A DNA stretch of 64,000 nucleotides from JAJPJE01 sp963848375 (lineage in GTDB: Bacteria; Acidobacteriota; Terriglobia; Terriglobales; Acidobacteriaceae). The stretch lies in contig CAWKDK010000002.1 in the NCBI GenBank assembly GCA_963848375.1, positions 5,416-69,415 on the forward strand, in the 5' to 3' direction. Positions 27,860 to 35,784 of the stretch are shown here, one piece after another; the stretch's first letter is position 1, and every line of letters starts with the position of its first letter. A model generated the notes under the pieces. The model saw nothing but the letters and a program-made list of their open reading frames with translations, had not been told where the DNA came from and searched no databases. The translations under genes were made by a program, and so were the position numbers.

Positions 27860-28708
27860 ATGGACATCAAGACCGTCGGCGTGGTCGGCGCGGGGACGAT
27901 GGGCAATGGCATTGCTCACGTATTCGCCAAGTCCGGATATAACGTCGTGCTGTGCGACGTAGAGGAGCGCTTCCTGCAGCGCGCGCTCGATACGATCGGC
28001 AAGAATCTGGAGCGCGAGACGAGCAAAGGGAAGATCACGGCGCAAGAGAAAGATGCGACGCTGGGGCGGATTCGTAGCACAACGGATCGTGAAGCTCTCG
28101 CGGCGGTTGACTTCGTGGTCGAGGCGGCGACGGAGAAGTTTGAGATCAAGTCGCAGCTGTTTCGCGATCTCGACCGCGTATGCCGACCGGAGATCATTCT
28201 TGCTACGAATACGTCTTCGATTTCGATCACTAAGCTCGCGGCGCTGACGAAGCGTCCCGAGAAAGTCATTGGCATGCACTTCTTCAATCCCGTGCCGGTG
28301 ATGAAACTGGTGGAAGTGATACGCGGTCTGGCGACGACGCAGGAGACGTTTGCATCGGTGCGCGACCTGGCGTTGAAGCTGGAGAAGACACCGGTTGAGG
28401 TCAACGACTTTCCGGGATTTGTTTCCAATCGCGTGCTGATGCCGCTGCTGAACGAAGCCATGTTTGCCGTGATGGAAGGCGTGGCGACGCCTGAAGCGGT
28501 GGACGAAGTCTTCAAACTGGGGATGGCGCATCCGATGGGACCGCTGACGCTGGCGGACTTTATCGGGCTCGACGTCTGCCTCGACATCATGCGCGTGCTC
28601 GAGAGCGGACTGGGCGATCCGAAGTACCGGCCGTGTCCGTTGCTGGTGAAGATGGTGGATGCGGGATGGCTGGGCCGCAAGAGTGGACGAGGCTTCTATA
28701 AATATTGA
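27860..28708 (+). CDS. 3-hydroxybutyryl-CoA dehydrogenase
   Basis: 282 residues. NAD-binding GVVGAGTMGNGIAHVFAKSG at the N-terminus, EAATEKFEIK, TNTSSISITKLA and the catalytic His region GMHFFNPVPVMKLVEVI, followed by the helical domain FPGFVSNRVLMPLLNEAMFAV. This is the short, single-function form. It oxidises (S)-3-hydroxyacyl-CoA in fatty-acid or butyrate metabolism. With the ETF genes in this window it fits beta-oxidation, though not the same operon. Clean SD (GGAGAGG) upstream of ATG. Confidence 0.93.
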   Translation: MDIKTVGVVGAGTMGNGIAHVFAKSGYNVVLCDVEERFLQRALDTIGKNLERETSKGKITAQEKDATLGRIRSTTDREALAAVDFVVEAATEKFEIKSQLFRDLDRVCRPEIILATNTSSISITKLAALTKRPEKVIGMHFFNPVPVMKLVEVIRGLATTQETFASVRDLALKLEKTPVEVNDFPGFVSNRVLMPLLNEAMFAVMEGVATPEAVDEVFKLGMAHPMGPLTLADFIGLDVCLDIMRVLESGLGDPKYRPCPLLVKMVDAGWLGRKSGRGFYKY

Positions 28709-28786
28709 AGAAGTAAGATTGCAGATTGAAGATCGATGAAGACAACACCCAATCCGCGGACCGAGCAAGTTAGTGGCGAGGTCTCC

Positions 28787-29134
28787 ATGTCGGATTCGCA
28801 TCAGCGCGATTGGCCCTATTGGATTGCCGGTCTGATACTGGGCGGATTCACCGGCTTTCTGCAGGTGCGGGTGAAAGATCCGACGCTGTCGGGCGTGTGC
28901 CTGGTTGCGATTAATCTATTTCTCGCTTTCATGCGACCGCGCCGCCCGTGGCGCTGGGGATTGCTTACGGGACTGTGTCTTCCCGCTGCAGAGTTGCTGG
29001 CGTATGTGACCAGGGAGCAGCCCACGACTGCCATGGTCGGAGGATCGTTAGTCGGTCTGGCGCCCGCATTGGCTGCTGCTTTTGGCGGAGCGGTGATACG
29101 GCGCGCAATCAGCATCTTGTTCCCGAAGAAGTGA
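28787..29134 (+). CDS. Small membrane protein, function unknown
   Basis: 115 residues with three to four helices (YWIAGLILGGFTGFLQV, LVAINLFLAFMRP, WGLLTGLCLPAAELLAYV, LVGLAPALAAAFGGAVIRRAI). The ATG at 28787 has GAGG five bases upstream; an earlier ATG at 28736 lacks one. No family recognised. A hairpin repeat follows at 29142-29180. Confidence 0.65.
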   Translation: MSDSHQRDWPYWIAGLILGGFTGFLQVRVKDPTLSGVCLVAINLFLAFMRPRRPWRWGLLTGLCLPAAELLAYVTREQPTTAMVGGSLVGLAPALAAAFGGAVIRRAISILFPKK

Positions 29135-29141
29135 GTTTTGC

Positions 29142-29180
29142 TTCCCACCTCTGCCGAAAGAAGGCAGAGATGGGGCACCC
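29142..29180 (+). repeat. Hairpin repeat CCTCTGCC...GGCAGAG, copy 1
   Basis: 39-base element starting TTCCCACCTCTGCC, with a stem CCCACCTCTGCC / GGCAGAGATGGG (one mismatch) and ending GGGGCACCC. It differs from the copy at 32827-32865 at a single base. Both copies lie just after a plus-strand stop codon, so they may act as transcript ends as well as being mobile. Confidence 0.7.
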
Positions 29181-29272
29181 AGCGGTTCACGGAAGGCAGT
29201 TGAGTAGGTGTTATCCCTCGGTTACAAGTAAGTCACTCCCTTCCACAAGGCAAGTTCCCGTATGCTGCGCAC

Positions 29273-30076
29273 ATGGCGGCGTCAATTACGGTGCTTGCGA
29301 GCGGGAGCAGAGGAAACTGCTCGGTCGTGTCGACGTCGAGGACGAAGATCCTGGTGGATGCAGGACTCTCCGGACGCGAGACGTTGCGGCGTATGCACGC
29401 GGCGGGCGAGGATCCAACGCAGCTTTCCGCCATTCTCGTGTCGCATGAGCACTCCGATCATGTCAGCGGCGTGTACCAGTTGTCGCGCAAGCTGAAAATT
29501 CCGGTCTACATGACGGGCGGCACTCACCAGGAGTGGAGACGCTGTGAGCGCGACCGGCGCAAAGATCAAAGCGTGCTGGATCGCTGCGAGCACTTCCAGG
29601 CAGGGCGCGGCTTCGAGATCGGCGATATCAGCGTGATGCCGTGCACGATTCCTCACGATGCGGCGGATCCGGTGGCGTTTGTATTCCGTGCTGAAGGTGT
29701 GAAGCTGGGGATTGTCACCGACCTGGGCTACATGCCGGCCAGCGTGATGCAACATATAAGAGGATGCGATTTCCTGATGATCGAATCGAACCACGACCTG
29801 GAGATGCTGCGCGTCGGGCCGTATCCGTGGTCGGTGAAACAACGCGTGCTGAGCCGGCTGGGCCACCTGTCGAATGCCGCTCTCGCGGAATTTCTGACGA
29901 CCGACTATGATGGGGGAGCAACATACATCGTGCTGGCGCATCTGTCGGAGCAGAACAACCATCCTGAAATTGCGCGCAATGCGGCCGAGCGTGCCCTGGC
30001 AGGACAGTGTAACCTGCTCAGTAACCGGCTGCTTCTCGCGCAACAAGCGGAGCCGCTGGAGTCGATCAGGTTTTAA
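29273..30076 (+). CDS. MBL-fold metallohydrolase, YycJ/WalJ-like
   Basis: 267 residues. N-terminus ASITVLASGSRGNCSVVSTSRTKILVDAGLSGRE and the metal motif LVSHEHSDHVSGV (HxHxDH), then IVTDLGYM, ESNHDLEML and VLAHLSEQNNHPE, which match the YycJ/WalJ nuclease-like family within the metallo-beta-lactamase fold. Some members are 5'-exonucleases in DNA repair. Confidence 0.88.
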   Translation: MAASITVLASGSRGNCSVVSTSRTKILVDAGLSGRETLRRMHAAGEDPTQLSAILVSHEHSDHVSGVYQLSRKLKIPVYMTGGTHQEWRRCERDRRKDQSVLDRCEHFQAGRGFEIGDISVMPCTIPHDAADPVAFVFRAEGVKLGIVTDLGYMPASVMQHIRGCDFLMIESNHDLEMLRVGPYPWSVKQRVLSRLGHLSNAALAEFLTTDYDGGATYIVLAHLSEQNNHPEIARNAAERALAGQCNLLSNRLLLAQQAEPLESIRF

Positions 30077-30083
30077 AATCTGA

Positions 30084-30524
30084 ATGAAAACACAGTGCGT
30101 GGACAAGGTAGTCGGGGACATTCTTGCAAGTTGGCGTTACGACATCTCCCACCTCGCCCCCGAAATGAGTTCCGATTATGAGGCGCACTTCACCGAGTGC
30201 GAGCACTGCCGCAGCCGCCAACGACTGCACCGCACGATCGATATCGGGCTCATCATTCTTGCCACAGTTTCCGCTTTTCTCTTTCTCCTGGCGTTCGCGG
30301 TCATTCGACATTTCGAGCCGAAGCATACGTTCATCTTCGAACTGATCTCGTTGGTGGGCTTCTCGGCCTCCGCGTTTATCTGGCTTATTGTTGCCGTAGC
30401 GACACCCGCTCCCGTGGTGATGGTAGATGTGGCGAAGGTGGGAGCGCGGCGCGTGCACGACCGGCTGCCGGAAGAGATTCGTAATCGCATCCCGGAGCAG
30501 GTGCGGGTGAAGATCTCGAAGTAA
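30084..30524 (+). CDS. Membrane protein with N-terminal zinc-finger-like motif
   Basis: 146 residues: HFTECEHC (H-x3-C-x2-C) as in anti-sigma zinc fingers, two helices (IDIGLIILATVSAFLFLLAFAV; IFELISLVGFSASAFIWLIVAVA) and a basic C-terminal tail (RVHDRLPEEIRNRIPEQVRVKISK). No sigma factor gene is adjacent, so anti-sigma function is only a possibility. Eight bases after the MBL gene, so probably co-transcribed. Confidence 0.7.
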   Translation: MKTQCVDKVVGDILASWRYDISHLAPEMSSDYEAHFTECEHCRSRQRLHRTIDIGLIILATVSAFLFLLAFAVIRHFEPKHTFIFELISLVGFSASAFIWLIVAVATPAPVVMVDVAKVGARRVHDRLPEEIRNRIPEQVRVKISK

Positions 30525-30594
30525 TGTAAGCAGCTGCCGTCCAGCTACACTAGTCCGTTATCTTTATCTGACAATCGAAGTCTGGAGAATCCAC

Positions 30595-31890
30595 ATGCGT
30601 AGGTGTCTTTGCCTTTTGGTGGTGGCGCTTTGCCCGATGCTGGTGGTGGCACAGCGTCCGCAATTGAGCATCGAGTGGGCAATCAAGGAAGGCCCCAAGG
30701 TGGCGAGTGTGCCCGATTTCGTGTGGCTGAAAGACGGGACGGCGATTCTCTACGACACAAACAAGCCGGAGGCGGAGCGCACGTTCGAGTCTTTCAATCC
30801 CGTGAACAGCGAGCGCCACGCGGTGGTGAACATGGCGGCGGCGGTCGCGTCGCTGAAGAAGATGAATCCAGATGCGGGAGTCGAAAAGGCGCTGGACTGG
30901 CCGGAGTCGTTCGACGATGCAGGGAAGCAGGCGCTGTACGAGATCAAGGGCGATGTTTATGTGCTCAATCTCGCCAGATCGACGTTCACGCGAATCACGA
31001 ATACGCCGGCGGAAGAGAAGGACGCACAGTTTTCTCCTGATGGCCGGCTCATCTCGTTCGTGCGTAACAACGATCTCTATGTGCACGATCTCGCGGCGGG
31101 AAAAGAGACACGGCTGACGACTGACGGTTCCGAGAACCTGCTGAATGGAACGCTGACGTGGGTTTACTGGGAAGAAGTTTTCGGGCGCAAAGATATGGGC
31201 TACTGGTGGTCGCCGGATTCGAAGTCGATCGCGTTCCTGCACACGGACACGACCGGTGTTCCCGTCAGCACGTTCGTTGACTTCGAGCCGCAGGACGCCA
31301 GGATCATTCATCAGGTGTATCCCAAGGCAGGGGAGAAAGATCCCACGGTGAAGGTGGGCGTGGTGAACGTGGTACATCCGCAGACGCGGTGGATTTCCAT
31401 CCCTGAGCCGTTTGAATGGCTGTTGCGGGTGAAGTGGCTGCCGGATTCGAGGCGGGTTGCTGTCGAAACGATGAATCGCATGCAAACGGAGCTGCGGTTG
31501 TATTTCGCGAATGTCGAGAGCGGGCAGGCGAAACATATTCTGACGGAAAGCGATCCGGGCTGGGTGAACGTAACCGACGATCTCTACTTCTTGCACGATG
31601 GCCAGCATTTCCTATGGGCATCGGAGCGCGACGGATACATGCACCTGTATCGCTTCGCGATGGATGGCAAGCTGGTGAACCGGGTCACCAACGGCGACTG
31701 GGCCATGGCTTCATCGGGCGGCGTCGCGTTCTGGGTACGGCAGGCGGTGACGGGGATCGACGAGAAGAACGACTGGATTTATTTCACGGCCCTGAAAGAT
31801 TCGTCCGATCGAGCGGCAACTGTATCGGGTGAAAAGCAATGGCAGCGGGTTGCAGAGGATTTCCGACGTGGCGGGCACGCACGGGATTGA
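30595..31890 (+). CDS. S9 prolyl oligopeptidase-family peptidase (DPP IV-like), N-terminal propeller part
   Basis: Signal peptide (CLCLLVVALCPMLVVAQ) and a beta-propeller of the DPP IV N-terminal type (DAQFSPDGRLISFVRNNDLYVHDLA; GTLTWVYWEEVFGRKDMGYWWSPDSKSIAF, which holds the Glu-containing segment that binds the substrate amino terminus in DPP IV). The frame is lost at 31805-31806, where TCGTCCGATCGAG has one C too many for TCG TCG ATC GAG (SSIERQLYRV). With the next entry the gene is 3n+1 and encodes 734 residues. Confidence 0.88.
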   Translation: MRRCLCLLVVALCPMLVVAQRPQLSIEWAIKEGPKVASVPDFVWLKDGTAILYDTNKPEAERTFESFNPVNSERHAVVNMAAAVASLKKMNPDAGVEKALDWPESFDDAGKQALYEIKGDVYVLNLARSTFTRITNTPAEEKDAQFSPDGRLISFVRNNDLYVHDLAAGKETRLTTDGSENLLNGTLTWVYWEEVFGRKDMGYWWSPDSKSIAFLHTDTTGVPVSTFVDFEPQDARIIHQVYPKAGEKDPTVKVGVVNVVHPQTRWISIPEPFEWLLRVKWLPDSRRVAVETMNRMQTELRLYFANVESGQAKHILTESDPGWVNVTDDLYFLHDGQHFLWASERDGYMHLYRFAMDGKLVNRVTNGDWAMASSGGVAFWVRQAVTGIDEKNDWIYFTALKDSSDRAATVSGEKQWQRVAEDFRRGGHARD

Positions 31891-32800
31891 GATGTCGCCG
31901 GATACGCGTTTCTACTTCGACACATTTTCGAATATCCATACGCCGCCTTCACTGACTCTGCACGGCTCGGATGGCAAGCTGCTCTCCACGCTGGCTGCGC
32001 CGAAGACAGACTTGCTGCCGGAGGGAATGGTTTATCCGGAGCTGACGACGATTCCAACGTCAGATGGATTTCCGATGCCCGCATCGATCCTGAAGCCCGC
32101 GAACTTCGATCCGCAGAAGAAGTATCCGGTGATCCTGTACCTGTATGGAGGCCCGTCGGCGCCGGTGGTGGCGAATGAATGGGATCACGCGTTCATCGGC
32201 GGCGTTTACTTCGACAACATGATGGCGCGCGATGGGTATGTGATGGTGCGGATCGATAACCGGGCAGCGACTGCGATCAGCAAGAAACTCGAAGACCTGA
32301 TTGGGGAGAATCCGGCAGCAGGCGAGACGACGGATCTTGTGGATGGCGTGCGCTGGCTGAAAAAGCAGCCTTGGGTGGATGGAAGCCGATTCGGCGTGTG
32401 GGGATGGAGCGGCGGAGGAACCAATACGCTGAACCTGATGACACGCTCGAAGGAATTCAGGGCAGGTATTGCAGGAGCACCTGTCACCGACTGGCATTAC
32501 TACGATTCGAAATGGTCGGAGTCATTCATGAAGACGCCGCAGGCAAATCCGCAGGGCTACGAGAAGACATCGCTCGTCAAGCGTGCCGGCGATCTGAGTG
32601 GAGATCTGCTGATCATGTATGGCACGTACGACGACAACGTGCATCCGCAGAATGAGGAAGCATTCATGAATGCGCTGATTGCTGCCGGAAAGCCGTACCG
32701 CACCGAGGTATATCCGATGAGAAAGCACGGGTTCACCGATGATCCGGCACGAATCCATCGCGAGCACGTGATGGAAGATTTCTGGAAGAGCGCGCTGTAA
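31808..32800 (+). CDS. S9 peptidase, C-terminal catalytic part (frameshift-separated)
   Basis: Continuation of the gene at 30595. Contains the alpha/beta-hydrolase domain with the nucleophile GWSGGGTNTL, Asp in GTYDDNVHPQNE and His in MRKHGFTDD. Oxyanion region LYLYGGPSAP. The protein would cleave dipeptides or short peptides, probably after Pro/Ala, in the periplasm. Internal starts in this frame (for example 31829) are artefacts of the insertion. Confidence 0.88.
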   Translation: MERQLYRVKSNGSGLQRISDVAGTHGIEMSPDTRFYFDTFSNIHTPPSLTLHGSDGKLLSTLAAPKTDLLPEGMVYPELTTIPTSDGFPMPASILKPANFDPQKKYPVILYLYGGPSAPVVANEWDHAFIGGVYFDNMMARDGYVMVRIDNRAATAISKKLEDLIGENPAAGETTDLVDGVRWLKKQPWVDGSRFGVWGWSGGGTNTLNLMTRSKEFRAGIAGAPVTDWHYYDSKWSESFMKTPQANPQGYEKTSLVKRAGDLSGDLLIMYGTYDDNVHPQNEEAFMNALIAAGKPYRTEVYPMRKHGFTDDPARIHREHVMEDFWKSAL

Positions 32801-32826
32801 GCGTAGTAGGCGACTACGTTCGGCAA

Positions 32827-32865
32827 TTCCCACCTCTGCCAAAAGAAGGCAGAGATGGGGCACCC
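32827..32865 (+). repeat. Hairpin repeat CCTCTGCC...GGCAGAG, copy 2
   Basis: Same 39-base element as 29142-29180 with one substitution in the loop (CTGCCAAAAG in place of CTGCCGAAAG). It begins 27 bases after the S9 peptidase stop. Confidence 0.7.
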
Positions 32866-33232
32866 TCAAAGGGACAACTGCTAAGTTAATTTCCCCTCTT
32901 GAAGTAAGTAGAGCGCCCAAGTTGCTGGACTGCATTTACGCAGCAACTTAGGGCTTTCGCGGCGCCCGATTTTCCTAAGTAGATGATGGAATACAAGCTA
33001 CTTTCATCAGCAACTCTGGCGTCGAAGGACTAGGTGCGGGCGAGGTAAGTTGGTTCGCTAAACCTTGTGGTTGAAAGCGATTGCATGGCGAGGATTAAGG
33101 GATCTTCGCGAGGAACTTGCGCCACCTCAGGATCACCTAGGTGGATCCGCGAAGAAAAATGGGGCGAGATTCTTGCGCGTATTCAGGCCAGTGCCGAATG
33201 TAGGGTAAGTTGATGAATCCCTAAGCTGGCTT

Positions 33233-33253
33233 CCGTGAACGATTCACGGAGGT
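33233..33253 (+). promoter_or_regulatory. Hairpin overlapping the ribosome binding site of the Ig-like protein gene
   Basis: CCGTGAA (33233-33239) and TTCACGG (33243-33249) form a perfect seven-pair stem with a three-base loop. Its 3' arm contains the first GG of the Shine-Dalgarno GGAGGT (33248-33253), five bases before the TTG start at 33259. Folding would partly hide the ribosome site. Confidence 0.5.
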
Positions 33254-33258
33254 CAGAT

Positions 33259-34533
33259 TTGAAGTTTGCAGTTCGCGCCGCGGTTGTACTGATGGCGCTC
33301 ACCGTTTCCAGTTTTGCCGCAATCACCATGACATCGCCAGCCAATGGCGCGAGCACGATTTCTCCAGTGCACGTGATGGCACAAGCCAATCCGAATGGCG
33401 CCGCACCGATTGCGCAGATCCAGGTTTATCTCGATGGACAAGTTGCCTACCAGGCAAAGTCGAACACCGTCGACACCTACATCAACGCAGCGGCCGGACA
33501 ACACACGGTTGTGGTGAAGGCGTGGGACAGCGCCGGCGGACAGATGACGCAGCAATCCGTGGTGAATGGCACCGGCACAGGAATTTTTGTCGGGACACCG
33601 GGCCCGGGCGCGACCGTGAATGGAGCGACACAGGTAACGGCGTCGGCCACATCGGCTGCGTCGATTACCGCGATGCAGGTCTATGACAACGGGACCAGCA
33701 TTTATCAGACGCAAGGCGGCAGTATCAACACGTCGGTGAATCTTGCTCCCGGCGGACACTACTTGGTGATCAATGCGTGGGACGCCTCGGGCGCGGTGTA
33801 TACCTTCCCGCTGAACTTGGCGGCGCCGGCGCAGGCGATCGCGCAGGCCACGGCTCCGGTCACGGCCGCGAGCCAGGTGGAGATTCCGTCGAATGCGACC
33901 ACGATCGCGAATATTGATCAGTTGCCGAACTGGGAGTCGTGCAGCGCTTGCGCCGGCATTGGAGGCAATGGACCGCAAGATCCTTATTCGATGACGCAGG
34001 GCGTGTCGAATCCGGCGATGGATGGAGCGTCAGCAACGTTCTGGCTTGGCGGCACGGTGCCATTCGGCGATGCGCTGTGGTGGAACCAGCTTGCACCGAA
34101 TCCCAATGCCAGCCATTTTGTGTACGACCTTTACTTCTGGGTTTCGAATCCGGCGGTGGCGCAGGGACTCGAGTTCGATGTGAACCAGTCGGTTGGCGGG
34201 ATGAAGTACATTTTCGGGACCGAATGCGACGCGCGCACTAACGGTGGATGGCGCATATGGGATACCGCCAATGCAGGATGGGTCTCGACGGGCGCGACCT
34301 GCACGGTGCAGCCGAATGCATGGAATCACCTGACGTGGCAGTTCGAACGCGTGGGAAATCAAACGCACTTCATCTCGGTAACGTTGAACGGAACTCAACA
34401 GACGATCGACAAGTACTTCAACGCGAGGAACGTGAACGCGCAGGAAATCAACGTGGCGTTCCAGTTGGATGGAGACGAGCATCAGGACGCGCTGCAGGCG
34501 TGGCTGGATAAAGTGACGTTGTATTACTGGTGA
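33259..34533 (+). CDS. Secreted Ig-like domain protein
   Basis: 424 residues from a TTG at 33259, which is chosen because GGAGGT lies five bases upstream and the product then opens with a clean signal peptide (KFAVRAAVVLMALTVSSFA). Two Ig-like repeats follow (MTSPANGASTISPVHVMAQA...; VGTPGPGATVNGATQVTASA...), then a C-terminal jelly-roll-like domain of about 200 residues (GASATFWLGG, FVYDLYFWVSN, WNHLTWQFERVGNQTHFISVTLNG) of lectin/LamG type. Likely a cell-surface or extracellular binding protein. A GTG at 33235 is the alternative start. Confidence 0.78.
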   Translation: MKFAVRAAVVLMALTVSSFAAITMTSPANGASTISPVHVMAQANPNGAAPIAQIQVYLDGQVAYQAKSNTVDTYINAAAGQHTVVVKAWDSAGGQMTQQSVVNGTGTGIFVGTPGPGATVNGATQVTASATSAASITAMQVYDNGTSIYQTQGGSINTSVNLAPGGHYLVINAWDASGAVYTFPLNLAAPAQAIAQATAPVTAASQVEIPSNATTIANIDQLPNWESCSACAGIGGNGPQDPYSMTQGVSNPAMDGASATFWLGGTVPFGDALWWNQLAPNPNASHFVYDLYFWVSNPAVAQGLEFDVNQSVGGMKYIFGTECDARTNGGWRIWDTANAGWVSTGATCTVQPNAWNHLTWQFERVGNQTHFISVTLNGTQQTIDKYFNARNVNAQEINVAFQLDGDEHQDALQAWLDKVTLYYW

Positions 34534-34564
34534 TTCCTGGGAAATTTGCGTAGCTGTTAGCGAA

Positions 34565-34586
34565 GGGCAGCCGAGGCCGGCTGCCC
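34565..34586 (+). terminator. GC-rich hairpin after the Ig-like protein gene
   Basis: GGGCAGCC (34565-34572) pairs perfectly with GGCTGCCC (34579-34586). There is no T run; it is followed by CACGC. The tail TGCCCCACG recurs after the hairpin at about 41611-41635, so this may be a repeat family used as transcript ends. Confidence 0.45.
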
Positions 34587-34640
34587 CACGCATTCGAAGT
34601 CACCGAGTTCGAGCGAACGCATCGTGTAAACTCGATGTGA

Positions 34641-35324
34641 ATGTCCGCGATCATCGAAGTTCAAAATGTCAGCAAGTCGTATCACATAGGAAAGATAGAC
34701 GTTCCGGCGCTTCGCAATGTGTCATTCGTTGTAGAACGCGGAGAGTTTGTCGCGGTGCTGGGGCCTTCCGGCAGCGGCAAATCGACGCTCTTTTATGTTC
34801 TTGGTGGCTTGACGCATGCTGACACGGGACGCGTGCTGGTGGACGGCGCGGACTTCAGCGCCATGTCCGATGCGGAACGCACGAAGCTGCGCAAAACCAA
34901 GATCGGATTCGTGTTCCAGAAGTTCAATCTGCTCCCAACGCTCGACGCACAGACGAACATCAAGATCGCGCAGAATATTGCCGGCAACAAGAATGATGAT
35001 CCGGAATACTTGCGCAAGATTACTGAGCTGCTGGGGATTTCCAAGCGAATGGTTCATCGTCCGGCGGAACTTTCAGGCGGTGAACAACAACGCGTGGCGC
35101 TGGCGCGCGCGCTGATCAACAAGCCCGCGATCGTGCTCGCCGACGAACCTACCGGCAATCTTGATACGAAGAACTCCGACGCCGTGCTGAGCCTGCTTCG
35201 GCAATCCAATAAAGATCTTGGACAGACGGTACTGATGATCACACATAATCCTGAAGCCGCGGCGTATGCGGATCGTGCGATTCACATGCGCGATGGCGAG
35301 ATTGTGGAAATGAGCGTGGTGTAA
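34641..35324 (+). CDS. MacB/LolD-type ABC ATPase without adjacent permease
   Basis: 227 residues with Walker A GPSGSGKSTLFYVLGG, signature LSGGEQQRVALARAL, Walker B AIVLADEPTGNLD and switch His in MITHNPEAAA. The sequence type is that of ATPases serving FtsX-like permeases, yet neither neighbour encodes one; the exporter operon at 45.4-49.9 kb has its own ATPase. It may serve a permease elsewhere. Confidence 0.88.
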   Translation: MSAIIEVQNVSKSYHIGKIDVPALRNVSFVVERGEFVAVLGPSGSGKSTLFYVLGGLTHADTGRVLVDGADFSAMSDAERTKLRKTKIGFVFQKFNLLPTLDAQTNIKIAQNIAGNKNDDPEYLRKITELLGISKRMVHRPAELSGGEQQRVALARALINKPAIVLADEPTGNLDTKNSDAVLSLLRQSNKDLGQTVLMITHNPEAAAYADRAIHMRDGEIVEMSVV

Positions 35325-35784
35325 GGTCGTGAGGCGAGGGGTAGCTGGTAGCTAGTAGCTGGTCGGGGATGCCATTTCCAGACTGTAGATTCCCCGCTCC
35401 CACGTTTTGAAAATCGAGAATAGAGTCTATACACCGGCGGTTTCGTTTGCCCGGAATCCATCTGTCGCCGTGAGGATAACGTCCCGTTCCCAACCGTGAT
35501 CGCGCTTTATGCTCGCACGCTTGGGAAATGTCGTCATGAGCGCCCCAAATAATCCAACGACAAATTAACTTGACAGCCAATGCTGCTGAGCGCAAGCTGC
35601 GTGCGCAGCTTTGGGGCTGTAGCACTTCCTTCCTCCCGAAAGATCCGGGCCGACCACAAGCAGTCTGATCACAAGATTCGCGACTTCTGACGACCTGTCT
35701 CTGCAATAGCTCGAAAGGGAGCGCCCACGACACAAATGTCTGACAAAGACGTGTGACCCAACGACGTCTGTTGAAAGAGGTTAT
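35325..35784. other. Intergenic region upstream of the haloperoxidase gene
   Basis: No convincing gene. It begins with a low-complexity tract of TAGCTGG/TAGCTAG units (about 35340-35363). A minus-strand open frame at 35239-35733 is compositionally unconvincing. Several short inverted repeats occur (for example AAGCTGCGTGCGCAGCTT around 35597-35614, a near-perfect palindrome). The haloperoxidase gene has AGAGG upstream of its ATG. Confidence 0.45.

Larger units (their letters stand above)
32801..33258. other. Intergenic region with hairpins between S9 peptidase and Ig-like protein genes
   Basis: No gene seen. It holds the second copy of the CCTCTGCC hairpin repeat (32827-32865), a 13/14-base inverted repeat GCCCAAGTTGCTG / CAGCAACTTAGGGC (32915-32927 and 32941-32954), an imperfect palindrome around ACCTAGGT near 33137-33144 and the hairpin at 33233-33249. 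The length and structure suggest a long leader for the secreted protein gene. Confidence 0.5.

Noticed and set aside
27857..28801. 314-codon minus-strand frame opposite the hydroxyacyl-CoA dehydrogenase
   Set aside because: Shadow of a well-supported gene; Arg/His-rich without motifs.
32980..33232. Possible riboswitch in the leader of the Ig-like protein gene
   Set aside because: I compared it by eye with GEMM and other common classes and found no matching core; only generic hairpins are present.
35239..35733. 164-codon minus-strand frame before the haloperoxidase
   Set aside because: Overlaps the ABC ATPase end, has no ribosome site or recognisable fold and odd composition.
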